DNA from: Saussurea involucrata
Taxonomy: Eukaryota > Streptophyta > Magnoliopsida > Asterales > Asteraceae
Reading direction: 5' to 3'
Assembly (NCBI GenBank): GCA_033807775.1
Contig: CM066321.1
Location: 254,560,422 to 254,624,421 of the forward strand
Length of the DNA: 64,000 nucleotides
Positions 55,654-64,000 of this stretch are shown here, in pieces; the stretch's first letter is position 1, and each line of letters starts with the position of its first letter. The position numbers were made by a program, and so were the translations under genes. The notes beneath the pieces were generated by a model. That model was not told where the DNA came from. It searched no databases and worked only from the letters and a program-made list of their open reading frames with translations.

Positions 55654-58600
55654 TTACAGATTTAGCATACCTAACCTGGACACTAGATAATTAAAGTGTT
55701 TTTTGTCCAGGGGTTTTGTAAACAGGTCTGCTAACTGATGTTCTGTATTTACAAAATAAAGTTCGACTGTACCCCTTTCAACGTGATCCTTGATAAAATG
55801 GTACCGAACGTCTATGTGCTTTGTCTTCGTATGCTGGATCGGATTGCTTGATATTGCGATTGCGCTCTTCGAGTCGTAGTAGATGGGCACCTTGACGTAT
55901 CTGAAGCCGTAGTCCTTGAGTTGTGTGCGCATCCAAATCACTTATGAACAGCAGCTTGCGGCGGCCACGTATTCCTCCTCGGCAGTCGACGTAGAGACGC
56001 ACTGCTGCTTCTTGGATGCCCAACTCACCAAGCTATCGCCCAAGAACTGCACATGACCCGATGTGCTCTTCCGATCCATCATGTTGCCCGCATGGTCCGC
56101 ATCAGAGTATGCAGACAGCTCCAAACCTGTCTCTTTCTGGTACCACAAGCCAAGATCAGCAGTACTACGAAAATAACGAAAAATTCGTTAGACAGCTATT
56201 AAATGAGACTCTTTCGGTTTTGACTAAAACCGGGCGCATAGAAATGTGGAGAACATGATGTCCGGTCTACTAGCGGTTAAGTACATCAAAGAACCGATCA
56301 TTCCCCGATACGTTTTAGTGTCCACATCCTTTCCGTTAGGATCGGCGTGTAACTTTGTACCGGGTGCCATGGGAGTTTTCATTGGTGAGGACTGTTCCAG
56401 CTAGAATTTCTTAATAATATCCTGGATGTACTTAGCCTGGTTTATGAATATCCCGGTCGATAGTTGTTTAACTTGAAGACTAAGGAAGAAATTCATCTCA
56501 CACAACATACTCATTTTTATAAAAAAAAATCCCATTAACTTGGCAAAGTTCTTAGCATACTGAGGATTAGTAGAACCGAAAATAATGTCATCGACATACA
56601 CTTGAATTAAAACAATATGACCTTTTTCGTTTTTGATAAAAAGAGTTGAATCTATCTTACCACGTGTGAATTCCGATTTTAACAAAAACTTTGTTAGCGA
56701 ATCATACCAGGCCCGTGGAGATTGCTTCAGTCCGTAGAGCGCCTTGTCTAGTATGCAGACATGATCAGGCTTCTTCTCGTCCACGAACCCATCCGGTTGC
56801 GATACGTACACCTCTTCCTTGAGTTAGCCATTGAGGAATGCGGTCTTCACATCCATTTGGAAGACCGTGAAGTTCTTGTGTGCGGCGTATGCAAGGAACA
56901 TACATATAGCTTCTATCCTCGCCACTGGAGCATATGTCTCATCGTAGTCAATTCCTTCTTGTTGACGATATCCCTTAGCCACGAGACGTGCCTTGTTGCG
57001 AACTATGATGCCGTCCTCGTCCTTCTTGTTCTAGAAGATCCACTTAGTGCCGATCACCGTCTTGTGGGATGGACGTGGGACAAGTCGCCATACCTTGAGA
57101 GCCTCGAATTGGTTGAGCTCTTCTTGCATGCCCATGACCCAGTTCGGATCTTCGAGAGCTTCGCAGACGGTTGTAGGCTCGATCTTACTCAAGAATCCGG
57201 AGAAGAGGCAGAAATTGGCCGATGCACCTCACGTTTAGACTGGAGTGGAGGGATCACCGATGATTTGGTGTAGGAGATGAGCTCTCGTCCATTTGGTGGT
57301 GTGTGGAAGCGGCTGCTGAGTTGAGTGTGAGGCATCCGGATCCACGTAATCACCAGATGGAAGGTCTTGTACTGCGTCAAGTGTAGCAGGTTGGTTTCTC
57401 GGAGGAGACGGGGGAGGATTCGTCGAAGGTTGAGCAACTTCTAGTTCCGAAGAATGCAGAGGTTGATCATTGATTGTAGCAGATGACGAATCTTGAGGAG
57501 CGATCTCCGTGTTGTGTACAGGTTCCTCCGGAGGGATGATAGTATCAGTTGATGTTGAGAATGATGACTGAGGTGTCTCCAATGTGATGGATGGACCGGA
57601 GAGATTCACCGAATCCTCGAGTTGAGCAACTTCAAGTCGTGGTTGCGCTGAGACATGAGGGGTAGAAGTGTTAAGTATAGCATCATAAAAATATTGGAAC
57701 AGTAAATCTAAATCTGAAAGATCAGCATTCGACGTAGATGCATGATTCGGATTTACTGTCGCTTGTGCAGATCCCAAACATGGAAGTTCGGAAGCTAGTA
57801 CGCCCGTTAAACCGGGTTCTGAACTGATGTGTTCAGAAGCCAAATCTGCGGCTTCGTCGAATGTCACGTTTACACTCTCGGTAACGGTTTTAGTCCGTTT
57901 GTTGTAAACGCGATACGCCTTAGCCTGCATGGAGTATCCTATGAAAACTCCTTCGTCCGCCTTTGGGCTGAATTTTCCGAGATCATCTTTGTCGTTGAGG
58001 ACGTAGCACGTGCATTCGAATGCGTGGAAATACTTGATGTTCAGAACGCGGTTGTTCATGATCTCGTACGGCGTCTTGTTGAACCGCTTGTTGATGATGG
58101 AGCGGTTTTGCGTGTAATAAGCAGTAGACACCGCTTCGGCCCAGAGAAATAGCGGCAGTTTGGACTGAGAAAGCATCGTGCGAGCAGCTTCGACGAGGGT
58201 ACGGTTGCGTCTTTCCACCACTTCATTTTGTTGAGGAGTGCATACGACCAAGAAGGTTTGCGAGATACCGACGGAAGTCAGGTATTCGTTCACCATTTGA
58301 TTCTTGAACTCCGTCCCGTTTTCGGTTCTGATAGTCTGAACTTGCTGTTGTTTATTCAGTTGGATGGTCTTCAAATGATTGATGATCAGCTCCAGAGTTT
58401 CGTCCTTCGAGCGTAGAAACTTGACCCATGTGTAGCATGAGAAATCATCCACCATCACCAGAACGTACTTACGCTTGTTGATGTTCTGAACGCGTATCGG
58501 TCCACACAAATCCATATGGATAAGTTCTAGGGACCGGGACGTCCTCGGAGCTGCCTTCGGCTTGTGCGTCGCTCGCTTCATCTTTTCCATTTCACATGCC

Positions 58601-59129
58601 CCGCAGAGTCGATCCTTCACGAATTGAAGATCGGGCATGCCTTTCACGTGTCCGCCTAGCACCAGTTTGTTGATACTCTTGAAGTTCAGGTGCGAGAGAT
58701 GTCGATGCCAAATCCAAGCTTGTTGAGAATTGGCCTTTGACATCAGGCAGACAGAGTTATCGGTCTTCAGGGCAGCGAGGTCGACGGTGTGGAGGTTGGT
58801 CTTGCGCTTTCCAACTAGTAGCTCCGTTCTGTCGTCGGTGAGAATGCTACACCTTTTGGCTTTGAACCGGACCTCGAGATCTTTGTCGCAGAATTGACCG
58901 ATACTGAACAGATTGTGTCCCAATCCCGTGACGTGTGATACTTTCTTGATAGTGATCTTGTCTTGGACAATGTCGCCATAGCCCAAAATCGGCGCCTTGT
59001 CATCGTTCCCAAATCTCACATCTCTGCCAAATTGTTCCTTGTATTTCGTGAGAAGCTCCCTCCTTCCGGTAATGTGCTTGGAGCATCCAGAGTCTAAGTA
59101 CCATACATGACCGTCCTGCAAAAACAAGT
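55654..59129 (-). pseudogene. Pol of element C: protease, integrase, RT, RNase H
   Basis: One frame from about 59129 to 55654 on the minus strand. Protease starts W-Y-L-D-S-G-C-S-K-H. Integrase has the zinc finger with W-H-R-H-L-S-H and L-C-G-A-C-E, MDLCGP, TENGTEF (Asn-Gly kept, first Asp changed to Glu) and EVVERRNR. Its C-terminus keeps K-A-D-E-G-V-F-I-G-Y. RT has QMDVKTAFLNG, ALYGLKQSPRAWY and YVDDIIFGST. RNase H has YSDADHAG, AEEEYVA, YDSKSAIA and HIDVRYH. Stops include TAA 57237-57235, TGA two codons later, one near 57030, one near 56825, TAG 56403-56401, two between about 56235 and 56185, and TAA 55944-55942. Pol is not in frame with the Gag tail. Confidence 0.88.
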
Positions 59130-60571
59130 TTAGCGGACTTTAGGTACCCATATTTGCATGGGTCCTGGAGGGTTAGGTTTGACACCTTTCGGAGGAACAT
59201 GCTTTGAAACATATTGCCTCTTGGGTGTAGGGTTTACATATTTTGGAGGAACTTGTTTTGGAGCAGGTTGCCTCTTGGGTGTAGGTTTACCCTCAGTAGG
59301 AGGAACCCGTTTTAAAGTGGGTTTCCTTTCTTGTTTGGGTTTCACCTCTGATTGGGAACCCCGTTGTGTATGGTGTTTCTTTTTGTTTTTACGGGGTTTT
59401 CGTTTGGGTGAATAATTATACATATGATATGACCCAAACCAATCATTATTATTAATATCATCAAAGTCATTCCACCCACAGCTAGAACAACACAAACAAT
59501 CATGCGATAATTGAATCAATTGCTGAATGGAATAAAGCTTAATCGGAAATTTAGTCTCATGTTTAACAAAATTATTCCTATGATTCCAAGCACAATCGTT
59601 TTTGTTCATTCTAGGATAGAAAACAGTATTAAATGACTTTGATGCAGCATCCTCGATAGATTCCTTAGCTAGCCACTTTTGTTTGTCCTTTTTAGCGTGA
59701 CCGCTTTTATCTGAAACAACAGGGACAACATGGTCAGTGACTGTTGAGGAAACAGGAATTCTATCAGTCGGTCGATCGGTCTTTTGCTTCAGCTGTGATT
59801 GTTTTTTAGAGTGTGATGCAGTTTTAGAAATCTTAATCACAGCCGGAGTCTTTGTTTTGAAACAATCACCCTTTAGAAAATTGACCTGTCGATTAACCAC
59901 TGGTGATAGAAAATCAGTATGACTTGGAAGAGGTTTGTCGAAGGGAAACGACTTAAACTCTTCATCAGAATTGCCTTCGGAGTTCATAAATTCTGAAAAA
60001 TCGATATCCGGAATAACGGGACTTGGATCGGTCGAGGAAGGCGAGGAACACTTTGTGCTTGTGTGTTTCGGGGAATTTGGTGCGGAAGCTAGGAAAAAAT
60101 TAGAGTTTAAATTCCTTGAAACACTCTTATCTTGAGATTCTAGACCGTCTTGTGTGGAAAAGATTTTGCCAATGAAAGTTTTACACGAAGACGTATCAGA
60201 TGAGTTGGAGGAAGGTTCGGGTGAAATATGCTTTTCATTTTGGAGTTGGTCAATTTGCTCTTGGAGTTGACCATTTCTCGTATGCTCCTTCATCGCATCT
60301 GTTGCCAAGGCAGCCCGTTTTGATGTGAGCATATTGATTTCACACCGAAGGATTTCCTGTCCTTCATCCGACACAGCTTCAGTTTTGACAGATTTCAAAT
60401 TCTCAAGTTCCGTGATAAGCGCTTGCTTTTCCTTTTGAAAACTTGACCTTTCTTTCTCGAGTGACTCCTCTAACTCGACTATCTTTGCTTCCAAGATGAG
60501 AGGGGGAACATAGTTGCATCCGTATCGGTCTTGGGTTCGGTTGCTTGGACCTCATCCTTTTTAGAGGAATC
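59130..60571 (-). pseudogene. Gag C-terminal part of element C
   Basis: Sequence from the E insertion point (60571) to TAA at 59132-59130. The portion from about 60500 is a coiled coil (I-V-E-L-E-E-S-L-E-K-E-R), then a Ser/Pro-rich acidic linker, a Cys/Trp/Asn-rich patch (C-L-C-C-S-S-C-G-W-N), a basic stretch and a Pro/Lys tail with a degenerate repeat of about 20 residues (P-T-P-K-R-Q..K-x-V-P-P-K). It ends I-W-V-P-K-V-R, closely like W-V-P-K-R-N in B. The N-terminal core and the CCHC knuckle are missing because E displaced them. Confidence 0.75.
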
Positions 60572-60874
60572 TGTTGGATCCCAGATACAACAAGTAACAA
60601 TAATAATAGCAGTAATCTTTGTATTGACTGATAAAGAGGAGTTTACAAGATATGATTGATGAACACTCTCTCTTTCAAAGTCTCTCTCTCTGTACGTATG
60701 AATATATTGAAATAGAGGCTTAACCTAAAATATCTCTCAAACAAGACTTTATAACCAATACTACCATTGGTTATTTACAATTTTAGCCCTTGACACTCAA
60801 CAAATACAAATAAGTCCTTGACACTATTTCTTTATAGAACATTCATATAAATTAGGGGCTAATTAAAGCTAACA
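60572..60874 (-). repeat. 3' LTR of element E
   Basis: 303 bp, TGTTAGCTTTAATTAGCCCC on the minus strand (same start as D) and ending GGATCCAACA, with TATAAAG at about 60747-60753. Confidence 0.85.
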
Positions 60875-60884
60875 ATCTCCCCCT
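60875..60884 (-). promoter_or_regulatory. Polypurine tract of E
   Basis: AGGGGGAGAT beside the LTR on the minus strand. Further GGGGGAG-type tracts occur near 60917, 61022, 61041 and 62253. Confidence 0.85.
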
Positions 60885-63800
60885 AATGTTTTATAAAGAA
60901 AGCATCATCTTGTAGTCTCCCCCTTGCTTTCTTTAGAGGCGTTGGTGTGTCAATCTTCAAGTCTTGTGAGTCTTCTTTTCCTGATCTTCCACAATGTCAG
61001 TTGCTTTAGTTCATTTTTAACTCCCCCTTGATCTTTGCCTACTCCCCCTTGAATGTTACTTTTCCTTTTTGATCTCGGTTGTCTCCCAAAGATTAAACTC
61101 AAACAATCAGAGAACGATTTGATGTGCGGAAGCTTGTATAACCAGTTTGAGTAGTAACCGATGGTAGATAAACAGCTAGGAGATGAAGAGTAGCAAATAC
61201 ATTCTGCTCATGAGAATCTGCATTAAAGAATAAGTAACCAGGGGGTAATCATCTAACATAGAAGCACAATAGCAACTATTATCACAACAATTTATAAAAA
61301 ATTGTGTGGCATATGCTCAGAGTTGGCAAGGATGAAGCTCTGACAGGACTTCCAGTTATCATTGAAGTAAATTAAAAAATAAACTTCTCAAACTGTTCTT
61401 GTCAATATCACATAGATAAGCATGTGGAATCACAAAGATTAGTGATATTGTGTGGAAGAAAGAATATTATCTATTAGGCTCAAAAGTGTGTAAACTGTTT
61501 GGACATAACAGGTTTCCAAAGACTCAATGTGCATGAGTGAAGTGTGAAGGTGGGGCAACTTTCCTTCTTTTCAATATCCAATCTTCCAAAGAAAGATCAG
61601 ATAGCATATGTGCTGCTTCCCCGTGAAAAAGTGAAGCATTTCCCTGTTGAGAAGGAAATAAGTAGCTAGTGTGGTTAAAACAAGAGTTGGCATGGGCTCA
61701 CTGCCTGTTACAATGACAATCACCAAAGAATCGTGATAAATCAGTAATGTGGCTTGCCCGGCTCAGAAAAAGTTAGTGCAGAGTTGTATAATTCTTTTGA
61801 CTCTGTTCTCGCACCCTCTTTCTTTTTATCATGTAGCTCACATCTAACCAAACTCTCTTTTCAATTTTTACCTCTTAAGCACAATGAGAAAAACTCAGAA
61901 GAGTTATCTCCCCCACTCTTTGATGTAGACCCTTCACCTCTCAAACACTCAAGGTTTACTTCTTTGGTAGGAAACACAGGTTTAAGTGATGCATAGAAGT
62001 TCTATAAAGCTCACACATTGATCCCATGAAATTGTTGTCCTAGAGGTTGGATTGTTCCACACACTGACTACTTGTAGGCTCAGAAACACATTTAAAATCC
62101 AACTTCTATATCAGAAAAATCATTTAGCACCTAGAAGTGGTTTGACCATTTTAGAAAGGTTTTATCATTTTAAAGTTAGTCTTCTTTAAAAATGACGAGT
62201 CTTAAAGATTTAGAAATTTACCTTTGGATGTACATGGTCAGATTTGCATTCTCCCCCTCAAATTGAGCATTAAATCTCATTTAAGCTCACTTTGAAATCA
62301 GATATCCTGTAAAAATTAAAAGGTGTTGGTAATCATCTTTGATGATTCCTCATTTGTTAGGAATATCCAAAAGCACTAATAATTCATATTAAAAAATGCA
62401 GGGGGTCAGAGTTTAGAAATACCAGTAAAACTCTGAAATGAACATATCTGAGGTACTGGTCCTACACTGAGTTATGTAGAAGCAAAAATTTTCTCCTTTT
62501 GAGCACTGGTTCCACCCTTTGGATGTAGAAACGTCGAGAGAGCACCGTTCTTGAAAGCGGAAGGAGCATTAATTAAATGCATTGCTTTCGGTCCATCACC
62601 TTACAGCAGACTGAGAAAACTCAGAACATCAAAGTCATACATATTTGTGTTAGGGATTTAATGTAACTGGATTTGAGTCGATTGGAGCACCGAGTAGAAA
62701 GATGTGCGTGTTTTTCTGAAGCAGCACAAAGCTGTCAAGAAAATCCAAATTTTCGGTCTTCGGGCTTTCGGTTCATCGCGACTTCTGGACCATCAGCTTC
62801 TGATAGACATGCATTGAAATACCTCTGTCCCTTCTGGTCATTTCTCTTAAAACGTAGATTTTGGTCCACAGAGGTGTATGCTTCTGTACGGCTAACAGAG
62901 GCTCTGTGCATGCGTCGTGTGCATACCTTTCGATCATCTTACAGAGGCTCTGTACGTCCCTCTGGATATCCTCTGTGACACCTTCTGAGCTTCTGAACAT
63001 GCATAGAAGTTATATGTATTACATCCGTATCATTTAAGCACAATTAAGCTATGTCCATCAATGGCTTAATCTGGACAGTCACATCTTAACAACCTATAGA
63101 GGCTCTAGATAGCCTCACAAAGCTTATGTTCACTTCTTGCACAATATTTATGTACCAATTAAGCATTTGACAGCTTAAAGCATCAACAACAGCTTAGTAG
63201 CTTAATGGCAGCGGCTTAATCATCAGTTTGGACGACTTCTGCTTCTGGATAGCCGCAGAGGCTATGTGGTTTGCCTCAGAGGCTCTGTGCATAAGAGCTC
63301 TGTATATTTTGATTTCTGCAGCAGATAAGAGCTTCTAAGATCTCTTCTAGACAACAACTCTAAACTTTTGCACGTGCACATGCTTTGGATTAGCTTTGAT
63401 TTGCCTCTGTTGTTTTCCAATCAGCAGCAGAATCAGCTACTTGACAGCTTACTAGCAGCAACATGTAGTTCTCCTTGAACCTGTTCAGATCGCTTAATGA
63501 ATCAGCTGCAGCCTAACATAGGACAACAACAGCTTAGTCAATGAGCGGCTTAATGGATTTCTGGGATCGCAGAGGCTTTGCACAACTTCACAGAGGCTCT
63601 GTGCAGGTTCACAGAGGCTCTGTGCAAGTTCACAGAGGCTCTGTGCAAGTTCACAGAGGTAGTGTCGATATAGGGTGGTTCTGGTGAGCAGAGGGGTGAT
63701 CAGGTCTGCATAGAGGTATCGATCTGAAGCTTGATAAAGGCTCGATTCGAATTTGCTTCTACTGATTATCTGTGTTTAAGCTGGACCTGGTGTACTGAAT

Positions 63801-64000
63801 GTCTGCATATTAAGCCAGAGGTCTGCTCATTAAGCACTTGGTTTGAGATCCGGTCACAGAGGGCTCTGGTGAACAGTGTCGCAGAGGGGTTCTGTGAACA
63901 CTCCAGAGGGCTCTGGTGAGACAACAATCAGCTTTCGACCAACACTTAATATAAGACTTCACAAAGGATGTAGCCAAGGTGTGCTGCAGAGGGGTCGATG
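60885..64000 (-). other. Non-coding body of element E
   Basis: No credible gene in about 3.1 kb. It contains purine tracts (60885-62260), D-homologous blocks (62520-62770) and many CAGAGGCTCTG palindromes (62865-63920). Among these is a tandem run of TTCACAGAGGCTCTGTGCA-type units at about 63587-63655. Confidence 0.75.

Larger units (their letters stand above)
49854..60571 (-). mobile_element. Old Sirevirus-type copia element C, minus strand
   Basis: Reading from 60571 down: C-terminal gag, pol, a region with multiple polypurine tracts, a CCGG palindrome block, aORF, PPT and 3' LTR (50132-49854). The upstream half of gag and the 5' LTR are displaced by element E and lie outside the window. 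Pol keeps one frame throughout but has about eight nonsense codons, mostly explainable as C-to-T changes. C is inserted in element F at 49853/49854. Confidence 0.88.
60572..64000 (-). mobile_element. Non-autonomous LTR element E (relative of D), 3' part
   Basis: Minus-strand 3' LTR (60874-60572), PPT and over 3 kb of non-coding body running off the window. Two blocks are clearly homologous to D: around 62530-62600 (GCTTTCAAGAACGGTG, reverse strand) matches D near 22820, and 62655-62770 matches D near 22590-22690. Divergence from D is much larger than between D units, so this is another subfamily or an older copy. It is inserted in gag of C, with flank GAATC at 60567-60571. Confidence 0.78.

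Overview
The window is nuclear DNA of a flowering plant, very probably a eudicot. The long aORF proteins are of a kind I associate with Asteraceae, but that family assignment is tentative. No confident host gene, tRNA or rRNA is visible. Almost all of the 64 kb is a nest of LTR retrotransposons, dominated by the Sirevirus lineage of Ty1/copia. Evidence for Sirevirus is the PBS TGGTATCAGAGC, repeated AGGGGGA tracts, a long coiled-coil Gag, and an additional ORF (aORF) downstream of pol. There is also one Athila-like Ty3/gypsy element, an intron-containing gypsy-type pseudogene, a hAT-like MITE and solo LTRs.

Layout. 1-7759: 3' part of copia element A (integrase tail/RT/RNase H, aORF, 3' LTR). 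7760-14838: Athila-like element G, which A interrupts inside RT. 14839-16943: minus-strand copia element K (5' LTR, PBS, gag), which G interrupts at the Gag zinc knuckle. 16944-19226: gypsy-type pseudogene X. 19227-29562: non-autonomous element D as a tandem array, LTR-body-LTR-body-LTR-part body, with three 386-bp LTRs. 29563-29695 and 42917-43270: a second copy of X, split by complete element B. 29696-42916: B, 13,221 bp, with 716-bp LTRs and target duplication CTTTT, the same family as A. 43271-about 47480: truncated minus-strand copia element H, itself hit by a small LTR (44621-44914) and a 1.6-kb insertion J (45089-46697). 47481-49089: the only stretch without a recognised retroelement, carrying a 676-bp hAT-like MITE. 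49090-49853: LTR and PBS of copia element F. 49854-60571: old minus-strand copia element C inside F. 60572-64000: 3' LTR and part of the body of element E, a diverged minus-strand relative of D, inside C.

How the parts relate. A and B are two young, nearly identical copies of one family, each disabled by different lesions. K has the same LTR size and a closely similar Gag. D and E have no coding capacity but share PBS, PPT and a palindromic word (CAGAG..CTCTG) with A, B and K, so they look like parasites of that machinery. C and H have their own aORFs and their own palindromic words.

The most unusual signal is that each element family is peppered with its own short palindrome: CAGAG..CTCTG in A/B/K/D/E, TTACCGGGTAA in C, TCAGA..TCTGA in F, TCAGC..GCTGA in H and CCCACAGTGGGG in the Ty3/gypsy element G. 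In addition, the aORFs of A/B and C appear to have their own TATA promoters, and in C the palindrome cluster sits inside a putative 5' UTR intron of the aORF. Every coding region in the window carries at least one disabling lesion except the visible part of A pol.
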